Positions 17,387 to 26,592 are shown, counted from the stretch's first letter. The stretch is 64,000 nucleotides of DNA from Microvirga solisilvae (GCF_022808595.1 NZ_JAKUCN010000002.1:310001-374000); one strand, 5' to 3'. Made by a program: numbers and translations. The notes: generated by a model from the letters alone, not told the origin.

Positions 17387-18997
17387 GTGGATAACATCGG
17401 CGTCTTCAACAGCGCTCAAGGCGCGGAGGCTATCGGCTTCCGCAATCTCAAAAAGGTCTACTGGAATTTTGAGGCTCCTGCCCTCTACGAACAATCCCTG
17501 CAACGGGCCGAGACCCAGCTCGTGAAGGGCGGCGCTCTCCTGGCCGAAACAGGCATCCATACGGGCCGTTCGCCCAAGGACAAGTTCGTGGTCCGGGATG
17601 AGGCCACGGAAAGCACCGTGTGGTGGGACAATAACGGCTCCATCACCCCCGGCCATTTCGACACCCTGCTGCAGGACTTCCTGGCCCATGCCGAGGGCAA
17701 GGAGCTGTTCGCGCAGGATCTCTATGGCGGCGCCGACCCGGCTTACCGGGTCAAGGCGCGCGTGTTCACGGAATTCGCTTGGCATTCGCTCTTCATCCGC
17801 AACCTGCTCATCCGCCCCGAGGCAGGCGAGCTGAAGGATTACGTGCCGGGCCTCACCATCATCGACCTGCCGTCCTTCAAGGCCGATCCGGCCCGTCACG
17901 GCTGCCGCTCGGAGACGGTGATCGCCTGCGACTTTTCCCGCAAGATCGTGCTCATCGGCGGCACGTCCTATGCCGGCGAGATGAAGAAGTCGGTCTTCAC
18001 CTATCTCAACTACGTTCTGCCGGCGCAAAAAGTCATGCCCATGCATTGCTCCGCCAATGTGGGCCATGACGGCGATGTGGCCGTGTTCTTCGGTCTCTCC
18101 GGCACCGGCAAGACGACGCTTTCCGCCGATCCGAACCGCATCCTGCTCGGCGACGACGAGCATGGCTGGGGCCCGAACGGCGTGTTCAATTTCGAGGGCG
18201 GCTGCTACGCCAAGACCATCCGCCTGTCGCGCGAAGCGGAGCCGGAAATCTTCTCCACCACAGAGCGCTTCGGCACGGTGCTGGAAAACGTGATCATCGA
18301 TCCCGTTACCCGCGTGCCGAATTTCGACGATGCGTCACGCACGGAGAATACGCGCTGCGCTTATCCGCTCGACTTCATCCCGAATGCGAGCGCCACAGGT
18401 CGCGCGGGCATTCCGAAGAACATCGTGATGCTCACCTGCGATGCCTTCGGCGTTCTGCCTCCCATCGCCAAGCTCACGCCGGCGGAAGCCATGTATCACT
18501 TCCTCTCCGGCTACACCGCGAAGGTGGCGGGTACGGAGAAGGGCGTGAAGGATCCGGAGGCCACGTTCTCCACCTGCTTCGGCGCGCCCTTCATGCCGCG
18601 TCATCCGTCGGAATACGGCAACCTGCTGCGCGATCTCATCGCCAAGCACCATGTTGACTGCTGGCTCGTGAACACGGGCTGGACTGGAGGCAAGTATGGT
18701 GTCGGCCGCCGCATGCCGATCCGCGTCACGCGCCGCCTGCTGACGGCTGCGCTTGACGGTTCGCTCAACCGCGCCGACTTCCGCCGCGATCCTTATTTCG
18801 GCTTCGCGGTGCCGACCTCGGTGCCCGGCGTCGAGCCACATATTCTGTATCCGGTGAAGACCTGGCAGAACAAAGCGGACTTCGCCGAGACGGCCAAGCG
18901 CCTGATCGACATGTTCAACCAGAACTTCAAGCGCTTCGAGAACCATGTCGATTCCGACGTGCGCTCGGCCGCGCCGCAGATGTCGATTGCGGCTTAA
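17387..18997 (+). CDS. pckA: Phosphoenolpyruvate carboxykinase (ATP)
   Basis: Converts oxaloacetate plus ATP to PEP plus CO2, the first committed step of gluconeogenesis from TCA intermediates. It has 536 aa, a normal length. Family motifs are [14 protein letters not shown] (residues 58-71), the PCK-specific motif [15 protein letters not shown] (190-204), MHCSANVG and the kinase P-loop [16 protein letters not shown] (236-251), plus the C-terminal [15 protein letters not shown]. The start is GTG 17387, with AGGAGAAG about 8 nt upstream. A strong terminator follows. In Rhizobiales pckA commonly sits back to back with chvI; in Agrobacterium its expression depends on this two-component system. 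Confidence 0.97.
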   Translation: MDNIGVFNSAQGAEAIGFRNLKKVYWNFEAPALYEQSLQRAETQLVKGGALLAETGIHTGRSPKDKFVVRDEATESTVWWDNNGSITPGHFDTLLQDFLAHAEGKELFAQDLYGGADPAYRVKARVFTEFAWHSLFIRNLLIRPEAGELKDYVPGLTIIDLPSFKADPARHGCRSETVIACDFSRKIVLIGGTSYAGEMKKSVFTYLNYVLPAQKVMPMHCSANVGHDGDVAVFFGLSGTGKTTLSADPNRILLGDDEHGWGPNGVFNFEGGCYAKTIRLSREAEPEIFSTTERFGTVLENVIIDPVTRVPNFDDASRTENTRCAYPLDFIPNASATGRAGIPKNIVMLTCDAFGVLPPIAKLTPAEAMYHFLSGYTAKVAGTEKGVKDPEATFSTCFGAPFMPRHPSEYGNLLRDLIAKHHVDCWLVNTGWTGGKYGVGRRMPIRVTRRLLTAALDGSLNRADFRRDPYFGFAVPTSVPGVEPHILYPVKTWQNKADFAETAKRLIDMFNQNFKRFENHVDSDVRSAAPQMSIAA

Positions 18998-19022
18998 ACC
19001 AACGCTTCTGCTCGAATAAAAG

Positions 19023-19054
19023 AACGGCGGCTCTTGGGCCGCCGTTTTGCTTTT
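19023..19054 (+). terminator. Rho-independent terminator of pckA
   Basis: Perfect 9-bp stem AACGGCGGC / GCCGCCGTT (19023-19031, 19038-19046), 6-nt loop, then TTGCTTTT. The T-tract touches the stop codon of the convergent gene ending at 19053. Confidence 0.88.
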
Positions 19055-19712
19055 AATCGATGAAAATGGATCGGCCCTTTTTCAAGTGCTCTAGAATGAG
19101 CAGACCCGTCGGCATCTCATCCTCCATGACTTCCGGTACCAGTGCTTCTTCCCAGATCGTTTCCTCGAAATCATGATAGGCGCCCTCTATGCCCTTTCGC
19201 GCATGAACGTCATGATCAATTGAAAGAGTTGCCTGAGCTTCGATGCGGCCGCCTACTCTGATCACACCGTCATTGTATTCGCCGACAACGATCCCCTGCG
19301 CCTGAAGATCGCCAAGCACCAGGATATAGCTGCCGCCTTTGATGAGGTTGTGCGCCTGAAGCGTTCCTGTCACGAACAGCATGGGTCCGTCGTTCAGGTT
19401 CAAGTTCAAGAGATTACCATGGATGGTGAGGTCGCCTTCGACCACGATTGCCGTGACATCCCCATTGCTGTTCCATGGCGCGTCGTTATTCAGCACGAGA
19501 TCGCCTGCTACTTCGGTATTTGCTGGGAGGACGATAACCTTGCCTGGAGAGCGGCTCAGATGTGTTCTCACAAACTCGGAGAAGTAATCTGGATAGGAGG
19601 AGGCAGAAGGATCGAGCGGGATCGCTTCAGCGATCTGCTGATGCAGCTGGGTAGAAATCTCCGCGAGATCGGTAACGATACCGGCAGGGAGCATCGAGAT
19701 CGGATTTGTCAT
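19053..19712 (-). CDS. Hypothetical protein with bactofilin/beta-helix-like repeats
   Basis: Function not recognised. The 219-residue product from ATG 19712 has a helical N-terminus, then regularly spaced short beta-rich repeats in its middle: GDLVLNND, GDLTIHGNLLNLNL, GTLQAHNLIKGGS, GDLQAQGIVVGEYNDG and GRIEAQATLSIDHD. The spacing and Gly-Asp turns suggest a right-handed beta-helix or solenoid like bactofilins or polymer-forming cytoskeletal proteins, but without a clear DUF583 signature. The C-terminus is acidic (FEETIWEEALVPEVMEDEMP). A longer frame reaches GTG 19820, but it has no ribosome site and would leave only 11 nt to the divergent gene. Base composition is visibly lower in GC than the neighbours, suggesting recent acquisition. 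No signal peptide is seen. Confidence 0.65.
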   Translation of the reverse strand: MTNPISMLPAGIVTDLAEISTQLHQQIAEAIPLDPSASSYPDYFSEFVRTHLSRSPGKVIVLPANTEVAGDLVLNNDAPWNSNGDVTAIVVEGDLTIHGNLLNLNLNDGPMLFVTGTLQAHNLIKGGSYILVLGDLQAQGIVVGEYNDGVIRVGGRIEAQATLSIDHDVHARKGIEGAYHDFEETIWEEALVPEVMEDEMPTGLLILEHLKKGRSIFID

Positions 19713-19831
19713 AAGAGCCTGGATGAGGATGGCATAGGAATATAGAGCCTTATCGATGTCTTGTAACGAGTCAATGAACGGACTTGAGTGTAATAAGCAT
19801 CTCCCACACTTCCTTTTCACTTAGACAAGCA

Positions 19832-20932
19832 ATGAGCATGGACATTCTCGTCATCGGTGCCGGCGTTGTGGGATTGGCGATTGCCCGCGCTCTTGCGTTG
19901 CGCGGTCATAGCGTGATCGTGGCTGAGAAGACCGGCGGCATCGGCAATGGCGTGTCCTCGCGCAACAGCGAGGTGATCCATGCGGGCATGTATTACCCGA
20001 CCGAATCGCTGCGGGCGCGCCACTGCGTCACCGGGCGGCGCATGCTTTACGAATTCTGCGAGAGCCACGGTGTGCCGCACAAAAAGTGCGGCAAGCTCAT
20101 CGTGGCGACGAACGATCTCGAACAGGCAAAGATCGAGGGCATCTACGAACAGGGCCTCGCCAATAGCGTCGAAGGCTTGTCTTTCCTGAGTGGCGAAGAG
20201 GCGAGGGCGCTGGAGCCGAACCTCTTCTGCACCGGCGCAGTGCTCTCGCGCGAAACCGGCATCGTCGATTCCCATGCCCTGATGCTGGCATTGCAAGGCG
20301 ATCTCGAAGATGCAGGTGGTATGATCGGGTTTCATGCCCCTGTCGAGCGGATCGCGCGGAATGGATCGGGATGGAATGTGCATGTGGGCGGCGCGGAGCC
20401 CTCGGAGATCGCTGTCGATGCGGTGGTGAATGCAGCGGGCTTGGGTGCGCAAGTCATTGCGAGGTCAACGGAGGGCTATGCGTACGAGCGTGTGCCGCCG
20501 CTCGTGCTCGCCAAGGGCAATTATTTCGGCTGTCTCGGAAAGCCTGCCTTCTCACGCCTCATCTATCCCGCGCCGGTCGATGGTGGCCTTGGTACGCATG
20601 TGACGCTCGATCTTGCGGGACGCATGCGCTTCGGCCCCGATGTGGAATGGGTCGAGGCCGAGGTTTACGAAGTCGAGCCATCACGCGCGGAAAGCTTCTA
20701 CGCCTTCATCCGCCGCTACTGGCCGGGGCTGCCGGATGGTGCATTGATGCCGGATTACTCAGGTATCCGCCCAAAGCTCTCAGGCCCCGGCGAAAAGGCC
20801 GCGGATTTCATGATCGACGGGCCGACGGAGCATGGACTTGCCGGCCTCGTGCATCTCTTCGGCATCGAAAGCCCAGGGCTGACATCCTGTCTGTCGATTG
20901 CTGAGGATGTGGTGGAGCGGTTGGGTGCTTGA
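19832..20932 (+). CDS. FAD-dependent oxidoreductase, L-2-hydroxyglutarate oxidase (LhgO/YgaF)-like
   Basis: DAO-family flavoprotein of 366 aa. The FAD-binding Rossmann motif VIGAGVVGLAIARALALRG is at residues 6-24. The family signature NSEVIHAGMYYP follows at about residue 47, and THVTLDLAGRMRFGPDVEW near residue 255 is typical of L-2-hydroxyglutarate dehydrogenase/oxidase relatives. These oxidise L-2-hydroxyglutarate to 2-oxoglutarate or related 2-hydroxyacids and pass electrons to the quinone pool or O2; the exact substrate here is not proven. The start is ATG 19832, with another Met two codons later. It stands alone: divergent from the beta-helix gene and followed by a palindromic repeat. 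Confidence 0.85.
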   Translation: MSMDILVIGAGVVGLAIARALALRGHSVIVAEKTGGIGNGVSSRNSEVIHAGMYYPTESLRARHCVTGRRMLYEFCESHGVPHKKCGKLIVATNDLEQAKIEGIYEQGLANSVEGLSFLSGEEARALEPNLFCTGAVLSRETGIVDSHALMLALQGDLEDAGGMIGFHAPVERIARNGSGWNVHVGGAEPSEIAVDAVVNAAGLGAQVIARSTEGYAYERVPPLVLAKGNYFGCLGKPAFSRLIYPAPVDGGLGTHVTLDLAGRMRFGPDVEWVEAEVYEVEPSRAESFYAFIRRYWPGLPDGALMPDYSGIRPKLSGPGEKAADFMIDGPTEHGLAGLVHLFGIESPGLTSCLSIAEDVVERLGA

Positions 20933-20940
20933 AGAAAGGC

Positions 20941-21038
20941 GTCATCCCGGACGGTGAAGCCGATCCGGGATCGCGTGACGAGAATAGCGCCTTATTCGGA
21001 GGACGATCCCGGATCGCCTTATAGGCGTCCGGGATGAT
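20941..21038. repeat. Palindromic intergenic repeat (GTCATCCCGG type, copy 1)
   Basis: Outer arms GTCATCCCGGACG (20941-20953) and CGTCCGGGATGAT (21026-21038), plus inner arms CGATCCGGGATCG and CGATCCCGGATCG, form a double cruciform-capable element. It lies just after the oxidoreductase stop and before the stop of the convergent antiporter gene. A shorter relative is at 34385. Confidence 0.7.
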
Positions 21039-21047
21039 ACATTTCAA

Positions 21048-22454
21048 TTACGCCCTGAAGAACAGCAGCGTCGTGATCAGGAAGACCGGTATCAGAATGC
21101 CGCCCGACCACAGCAGGTAGCCGAAGAAGCTCGGCATCTTCACGCCGCCTTCGCGGGCAATCGCATAGACCATGAAGTTGGGCGCGTTGCCGATATAGGA
21201 GTTCGCGCCCATGAACACGGCGCCGGCCGAAACGGCGGTGAGCGTCAGTGCGCCCGTGGTCATCAGCGCCTGCGGATTGCCGCCGGCGAGCTCGAAGAAC
21301 ACAAGATAGGTCGGCGCATTGTCGAGGAACGAGGACAGGCCGCCCGTGAGCCAGAAATAGGCAGCGTTGTTCGCCGTGCCATCCGGGTTCGTCACAAGGG
21401 CGACGAGTGGCGCGAAGGCTCCGTTCGCACCTGCCTTCAGCATGGCGAGAACCGGGATGATGGTGATGAAGATGCCGGCAAACAGCTTCGCCACTTCCTT
21501 GATCGGCCCCCAGGAGAAGCCGTTTTCCGCGCGGTTCGCCTTTGGCGTGAGCTTGAGCGAGGTGACCGTCACCGCGATCATGATGAGATCGCGAAGCGCG
21601 TTGGCGAGTTCGATCTCCGAGCCCAGCACGGTGAGGCGGCCGAGGTCCACCGTGGCGCTCATGAGAATGGCGGCGATGATGACGAGAATGAGCAGGAAGT
21701 TGATGCCGCCCGTCACGCGTACCGGATTGTCGGGCGTCGGGTCCGGTTTCACGTGGCCTTCTCTGCGGTAGATCACTGTATCGACCACGAAGAACAGCGC
21801 GAGCAGGATGCCGCTCACGAACAGTGTCTCGGGGAAGAGATGCGTGGTGGTCCAGAAGAAGTCGACACCGCGCAGGAAGCCGAGGAAGAGCGGCGGATCG
21901 CCCAGCGGCGTGAGCGAGCCGCCGATATTCGAGACCAGGAAGATGAAGAACACGATCACATGCACATTGTGCCTGCGGTCGTCGTTGGCGCGCAGCACGG
22001 GGCGGATCATCACCATGGAGGCGCCGGTAGTGCCGATGAAGCTTGCGAGTACCGTGCCGATGGCCAGCAGCATCGTGTTGGTGCCGGGTGAGCCGTGCAG
22101 GTTGCCGCGCACCAGGATGCCGCCCGCGACCGTGAAGAGCGCAAGCAGCAGCAGGATGAAGGGAACGTATTCAAGCAGCGCCGTGTGGGTGAGGGCCTGG
22201 ACCGCTGTCGATGGTCCAAGGAGCGCCGCCATCGGCAAAAGCACCAGCAGGCCCCATACGGCGGCGATCTTGCCCTGGTGATGCTCCCAGAAATGGGAGG
22301 CGAGCAGCGGGAAGAGCGCGATGGAGAGCAGGATGCCCGCGAAAGGCAGCGCCCAGAGGGTGCTCAAGGCCGCGCCGTCGAGTTCGGCGGCGAAGGCTGC
22401 CTGGGGCAGAAGGGTCAGGGCGGCGGCGAGCGCCGTGCTCGAGATGCGAAGCAT
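21048..22454 (-). CDS. Sodium:proton antiporter, NhaD-like (ion transporter superfamily)
   Basis: Integral inner-membrane protein of 468 aa with a cleavable-looking N-terminus (ALTLLPQAAFA, about 22 residues) followed by about a dozen hydrophobic helices. The duplicated re-entrant-loop motifs of the IT superfamily are visible as VSNIGGSLTPLGDPPLF near residue 175 and GLSSFLDNAPTYLVFFELAG near residue 375. These are typical of NhaD/arsenite-permease-like Na+/H+ exchangers. A cation/proton antiport role is inferred from the family. The start is ATG 22454 with GGGGGGAAA upstream. It is a single gene with no partner in the same direction. Confidence 0.85.
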   Translation of the reverse strand: MLRISSTALAAALTLLPQAAFAAELDGAALSTLWALPFAGILLSIALFPLLASHFWEHHQGKIAAVWGLLVLLPMAALLGPSTAVQALTHTALLEYVPFILLLLALFTVAGGILVRGNLHGSPGTNTMLLAIGTVLASFIGTTGASMVMIRPVLRANDDRRHNVHVIVFFIFLVSNIGGSLTPLGDPPLFLGFLRGVDFFWTTTHLFPETLFVSGILLALFFVVDTVIYRREGHVKPDPTPDNPVRVTGGINFLLILVIIAAILMSATVDLGRLTVLGSEIELANALRDLIMIAVTVTSLKLTPKANRAENGFSWGPIKEVAKLFAGIFITIIPVLAMLKAGANGAFAPLVALVTNPDGTANNAAYFWLTGGLSSFLDNAPTYLVFFELAGGNPQALMTTGALTLTAVSAGAVFMGANSYIGNAPNFMVYAIAREGGVKMPSFFGYLLWSGGILIPVFLITTLLFFRA

Positions 22455-22624
22455 GATCTGGTTTCCCCCCGGCCGGCTCTCCGGCGGCTCTGTGATGTTA
22501 TGGACACGGTTTAAGGGAAGGTTTTTCTCCTCGCAATGGCTAGAGCGTTAACCGGCTATTCACCTTGAACGAAAGAAGATACAACAAGATTACAAAATCT
22601 TGCTTGGCCTGGGGTTGTGAGCCG

Positions 22625-23416
22625 ATGTGCCGCTTTCTCGCCTACCGGGGAGAGCCGATCTTCCTCGATGAACTCGTCTGCGCTCCCGCGCATTCGCTGG
22701 TCCACCAGTCGCTCCATGCAACGGAAGCGAAGACGGAGACCAATGGCGACGGCTTCGGGATCGGCTGGTACGGCGAACGGAGCGAGCCCGGCATCTACCG
22801 CGAGGTGCGCCCCGCCTGGTCCGACGAAAACCTGAGGAGCCTCTGCGAGCAGGTGCGCTCCGGCCTTTTCTTCGCCCATGTGCGCGCCTCCACCGGCACG
22901 TCGACGACACGGGCGAACTGCCACCCCTTCTCCCATGGCCGCTACCTCTTCATGCATAACGGCCAGATCGGCGGCTATCACCGCATCAAGCGCAAGCTCG
23001 AAGCCATGATCCCGGACGAGCTCTATGACCGTCGCCAGGGCACCACGGATTCGGAGGCGATCTTCCTCGTGGCTTTGTCCAATGGCCTCGCCAATGAGCC
23101 GGTGAGCGCGATGGCGCGCACTCTCAAGCAGATCCGCGGCCTCATGGAAGAGGCCAGCATCGACGAGGCGCTTCGCTTCACGGCGGCCTTTACCGACGGC
23201 GAGAACCTTTGGGCCTATCGCTGGGCCTGCGATGCCAAGCCGCCGACGCTCTACTTCCGCGAGGAGAAGGGCAGCCTGCTCGTGGTCTCCGAGCCCATCG
23301 ACGACAAGACGCGCGGCTGGCGCGAGGTGCCGAAGGGCTGCAGCCTCGTGGCGCGCGCAGGCCAGCCCGTTGCCGTGCATTGCCTCAACGAGGCGATGGC
23401 GCAGCTCGCGGCCTGA
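22625..23416 (+). CDS. Class II glutamine amidotransferase (YafJ-like)
   Basis: Ntn-hydrolase glutaminase of 263 aa. The start ATG 22625 is chosen because it exposes the nucleophile Cys2 (MCRFLAYRGEPIFLDEL) after Met removal; upstream in-frame codons would bury it. Other family segments are NGDGFGIGWYG, VRASTGTSTTRANCHPF and FMHNGQIGGY, which form the glutamine-binding pocket. There is no synthase domain, so it would hydrolyse glutamine or act with an unlinked partner, or cleave a gamma-glutamyl bond as EgtC does. No ergothioneine genes are nearby. It is convergent with the cyclase gene downstream. Confidence 0.9.
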   Translation: MCRFLAYRGEPIFLDELVCAPAHSLVHQSLHATEAKTETNGDGFGIGWYGERSEPGIYREVRPAWSDENLRSLCEQVRSGLFFAHVRASTGTSTTRANCHPFSHGRYLFMHNGQIGGYHRIKRKLEAMIPDELYDRRQGTTDSEAIFLVALSNGLANEPVSAMARTLKQIRGLMEEASIDEALRFTAAFTDGENLWAYRWACDAKPPTLYFREEKGSLLVVSEPIDDKTRGWREVPKGCSLVARAGQPVAVHCLNEAMAQLAA

Positions 23417-23443
23417 TCGAACTCACCATTCGAAAGTTTTCAT

Positions 23444-24757
23444 CTATCCTGCCGAAGCGCTCGTGAGCTGGTCTTCCAGTTGATCGCGCTTGTCGCGGGC
23501 TTGTTCGACCCATTCCATCACCAAGGCATGATCGAGGAAGAAATCGTCGAGCTTTCCTTCCTGATGCGCTTTCAGAAACGCGGTGAGAGACGCAAGCTCG
23601 ATCTGACGATCTTTCTGCGAATACCAGACGCCAAGCCGCTCTTCCGCATGCTCTTCGGCCAGGAAGTAATGGGCTGGCGCAAAATCGGGATGTTCCTTCA
23701 CAAGGGCCCTGAGTTTCGCCTCCCGCTCCATCGCATCGAATTGCAGCGCATGCAATAAGGCGGTGGCGCGGGTGGGCGCATCCTCATGCAGTTCGGCATA
23801 GACCTGGCGCGCCATGGCCGGGCCTTCATGCTCGCGCACGAGGGCGGCATAGCGCAGGTGAGGATCGATGAATTCCAGGCCCATGCGGGCGAGGTTGTAA
23901 TAGGCGCGATGAGCCCCGGAGATTTCGCCCTTCGCCTCGAAGAGCAGAGCTTTGTAATAAAGACCCGGCGCGGATTTTGCATCCTCGACCAGACCGCCCT
24001 TCTGCGAGACCTTGGAGAAAGTTTCCGCAGGATTGGTCGACAGCACGAGCCCTTGCGCGACCTGTTGAGCGGGAGAAGGATTGGCCATAGAGGCAACCGG
24101 GTGCGCGGCGGACAAGGCGAGATGCCTGCCGATCAGGCCCGCTCCGGCCAGCAGGATCAGAGCAAGGCATGCGCCGCCGAGCCAAAGAGCCGTCTTTCGA
24201 TTCATGAACGGTACCGGGCGCGCCGCTTCCGCCTCGATCTCCGTTCCCGGCCATGCGATGGCGAAGGTGTGTATCGGGGCGGGAATGTTTTTCACCGCCC
24301 GCTCGCCGAGATCGACGAAGGGCACCGAAACCTCGCTTGCAACCGCCTCGTGGACAGCTCGCGAAACGCAAACACCGCCGGGCTTCGCGAGCGTTTCGAG
24401 GCGAGAGGCAAGATTGACCGCCATGCCGAGAAGGTCGCCGTTGCGCTCAGTGACCTCGCCCATGGAAATGCCGATGCGAAGCTGAAGCCAGCGATGGGGC
24501 GGGTGGGACAGGTTGCGTGCTCTGATCGCCTCCTGGATGTCGATGGCGGCGAGGACGGCCTTCAAGGGCGTTTCGAACTCGCACATGATCGAGTCGCCCG
24601 CCGTATTGAAGATCCTCCCGCCATGGCGGGCGATAAAGGTTTCGCAAGCCCGGTGATAGGCTGTCAGCCTCCGGAGCGTGCCCTCCTCATCCTCAGCGAC
24701 CAGCCGTGAGAAGCTCACGACGTCGCTGGCCAGGATTGTCGCCGTTCTGCGTCTCAT
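23444..24757 (-). CDS. Class III adenylate/guanylate cyclase with membrane helix and C-terminal helical region
   Basis: The 437-aa protein starts directly with the cyclase homology domain. The metal-binding Asp residues are Asp12 in ASDVVSFSRL and Asp55 in NTAGDSIMCEF. The transition-state Asn/Arg pair is in VNLASRLE. These key residues are intact, so it should make cAMP (or cGMP). A hydrophobic helix follows at about residues 190-212 (LWLGGACLALILLAGAGLIG), then a 220-residue alpha-helical part resembling TPR/tetratricopeptide repeats, probably periplasmic. This cyclase-first, TM-second layout recurs in Bradyrhizobium and Microvirga paralogues. It is transcribed alone; the 194 bp upstream contain no gene. 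Confidence 0.88.
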   Translation of the reverse strand: MRRRTATILASDVVSFSRLVAEDEEGTLRRLTAYHRACETFIARHGGRIFNTAGDSIMCEFETPLKAVLAAIDIQEAIRARNLSHPPHRWLQLRIGISMGEVTERNGDLLGMAVNLASRLETLAKPGGVCVSRAVHEAVASEVSVPFVDLGERAVKNIPAPIHTFAIAWPGTEIEAEAARPVPFMNRKTALWLGGACLALILLAGAGLIGRHLALSAAHPVASMANPSPAQQVAQGLVLSTNPAETFSKVSQKGGLVEDAKSAPGLYYKALLFEAKGEISGAHRAYYNLARMGLEFIDPHLRYAALVREHEGPAMARQVYAELHEDAPTRATALLHALQFDAMEREAKLRALVKEHPDFAPAHYFLAEEHAEERLGVWYSQKDRQIELASLTAFLKAHQEGKLDDFFLDHALVMEWVEQARDKRDQLEDQLTSASAG

Positions 24758-24951
24758 CCGTGACCCCGCTTCCCGAAAGGACCTTCTGCGAGTCCTTGTC
24801 CGAAACCGGCGGCTTCGAACCTATGGAAACTGACCCAGGGTCAATATGTTATACAGTTTCTGATGAAATCAAGATGAAGCTGAAGGTTTTTGGACGCAAA
24901 GGAGGTATTTTCTTCTTGTAGGCGCACTCTGCCAGCAAAGCGGCTAAAGCC

Positions 24952-25239
24952 TTAGTTCACCGAATTGTTGCCCTCCGACAGAAGCGGCAGAAGCGCGTCC
25001 TTCAGGGCCTTCATCTGCAGCTGCGTCTCGGCCTGGGCCTGAGGGCCGTCCGAATCCGGGTTGAGGAGCGCGCGCAGTCGGGCATTCTCGGCAATGAGAC
25101 GGTCATTCTCCGCCATGAGGATAGAGGCCTTCTCCTCCGCGATCCGCAGGCGGGCCTGCGCCTCGTTGCGCTCCTGCTCGCGCAGCTGAACCCGGTCGCG
25201 CCAGAGGCGGTTGGCTACGGTGTCCGTTCTATTCAGCAT
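24952..25239 (-). CDS. Small coiled-coil protein, unknown function
   Basis: A 95-residue protein from ATG 25239, supported by AAGGAG 7 nt upstream (a TTG one codon earlier is less likely). Residues 5-62 form a strongly predicted heptad coiled coil rich in Arg, Glu, Ala and Leu (for example RLIAENARLRALL). A Pro/Asp break and a second amphipathic helix follow. There is no signal peptide or cysteine. It is 74 nt downstream of the GST gene in the same direction, so it may share that transcript. No family recognised. Confidence 0.6.
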   Translation of the reverse strand: MLNRTDTVANRLWRDRVQLREQERNEAQARLRIAEEKASILMAENDRLIAENARLRALLNPDSDGPQAQAETQLQMKALKDALLPLLSEGNNSVN

Positions 25240-25313
25240 CAATGGCTCCTTGCGCGATATCTCCGAGGCTTTCCATCGCGCAGAGCTGTTTAAGGGATCG
25301 TTGCCGGATAAGG

Positions 25314-26024
25314 TTAACCGTCGAGTTCCGGATAGCGCCGGAAGATGCCGTCCTCATTGAAGGGGATGCGGCGCGGGCTTTCGAGATAGGCTTTGATCCG
25401 GGGGCGCCGGGCGACAGCTTCGTGAAGGGCCGCGACCTTCGGTGTCTGCTTGAGCACGCGCTTCGTCGCCTTGGGAAAGGCGTAGAGCAGACCTTCCACG
25501 ACCTGGAACAACGACAGGTCGGCATAAGTGAGCGAGCGCCCGACGAGATATCCGCTGCCGGACGGATTGCGCGCGATGATCGTCTCGAACCAGTCGAAGA
25601 ATTTCGGGATGCGCTCTTTGCGGTATTCGGCGGAGCGCCTCAGCGCCTCTTCTTTCTGATCCTCGTAATAGAGGCCGATGCCGATGGGATGATGCGTGTC
25701 GTGAGCCTCCGCCACGATATCGGCGATGGTGAGCTGGATCTGATGCGTCCACAATCCGCCCGCCGGATCCTTCGGCGCCAAGCCATGCCGTGCGCCGAGA
25801 TAGAGCAGAATCGCCGCCATCTGTCCGATGATGGTGTCGCCATCCTTCAGGAAGGGAGCGGCAAAGGGCGGCTGCTCTACCTCGTCCATGAGCTTCATCA
25901 GCGCATCCATGCCACGAGGCTGGCGCGCCACATCAATGTAATCGGCTCCCGCCTCTTCGAGCGCCAACCGCACGAACTCGCCGCGTCCCGGAATCGTCGG
26001 CCAGTAGTAGAGTTCGTAGGCCAT
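25314..26024 (-). CDS. Glutathione S-transferase family protein
   Basis: Cytosolic GST of 236 aa. The N-terminal thioredoxin-fold domain MAYELYYWPTIPGRGEFVRLALEEAGADY has Tyr7 (YYW) as candidate catalytic Tyr and resembles alpha/sigma-class enzymes. The GSH-binding segment ends GQMAAILLYLG, where a Ser/Thr is more usual than Met. The C-terminal helical domain has SLTYADLSLFQVVEGLLYAF. It would conjugate or reduce electrophiles with glutathione; the substrate is unknown. The start is supported by GGGAG 7 nt upstream. It is preceded by the GNAT and polA genes in the same direction, 63 nt away. Confidence 0.92.
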   Translation of the reverse strand: MAYELYYWPTIPGRGEFVRLALEEAGADYIDVARQPRGMDALMKLMDEVEQPPFAAPFLKDGDTIIGQMAAILLYLGARHGLAPKDPAGGLWTHQIQLTIADIVAEAHDTHHPIGIGLYYEDQKEEALRRSAEYRKERIPKFFDWFETIIARNPSGSGYLVGRSLTYADLSLFQVVEGLLYAFPKATKRVLKQTPKVAALHEAVARRPRIKAYLESPRRIPFNEDGIFRRYPELDG

Positions 26025-26087
26025 GTGCTGCTCCCGCTCTCTTTGTTGTTCCGTCGCACGAAAAGAGTGGAGCGCTGATTGAGGATT

Positions 26088-26576
26088 TCAAACGCCGTCT
26101 TGCGCCAACCGATCCAAGGCTTCGCCTTCGAGCCTGTAATGTCTGTGGTGGAGATCGCGCATGCCGATGGATTCGTAGAAGCGGATGGCGGGGCGGCCTT
26201 CTTCGACGAAAAGCTCGATGCGAATCCAGCTACGTTCTTGCGCGATCCGCGCAACGGCCGCCATAAGCAAGCGCGCCGCGCCGGAGCGGCGCTCTTCCGG
26301 CAGAATATAAAGTGCATGAACGATGCCCATGGGCTTGCCGCGCCAGCCCGCATAGCCGCGAAAGAACGAGACGAAGCCGACAGGTTGTCCCTCGCGCTCG
26401 GCAATCAGAGCCTCGAATAGAGGATCGGCGCCGAAGCCTTTCTCTTCGATATCCTTCACTGAGACCCAAGGCGTCTGACCGGGAAGGTGATCCTCGATCA
26501 GGCCGGATGTGAAGCGAAAGAGCGTTTCGGCATCCTCAGCGGCCGCCCTGCGCACGCGAAGCGGCGAGCGCTCCAT
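26088..26576 (-). CDS. GNAT family N-acetyltransferase
   Basis: Acetyl-CoA-dependent acyltransferase of 162 aa. The acetyl-CoA-binding motif A is visible as VHALYILPEERRSGAARLLMAAV with the R-x-x-G/A pyrophosphate loop, and motif B as ELFVEEGRPAIRFYESIGM. The start MERSPLRVRRA at 26576 is chosen for GGAAG upstream; a 16-residue extension overlaps polA. It begins 16 nt after the polA stop and is likely co-transcribed. The acceptor substrate cannot be told from sequence. Confidence 0.88.
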   Translation of the reverse strand: MERSPLRVRRAAAEDAETLFRFTSGLIEDHLPGQTPWVSVKDIEEKGFGADPLFEALIAEREGQPVGFVSFFRGYAGWRGKPMGIVHALYILPEERRSGAARLLMAAVARIAQERSWIRIELFVEEGRPAIRFYESIGMRDLHHRHYRLEGEALDRLAQDGV

Positions 26577-26592
26577 ATCAGCAGCTTCCGTC

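Noticed and set aside
17044-17394. A 116-codon ORF upstream of pckA
   Set aside because: It overlaps the pckA start in another frame, has no ribosome site that I can see and no recognisable features.
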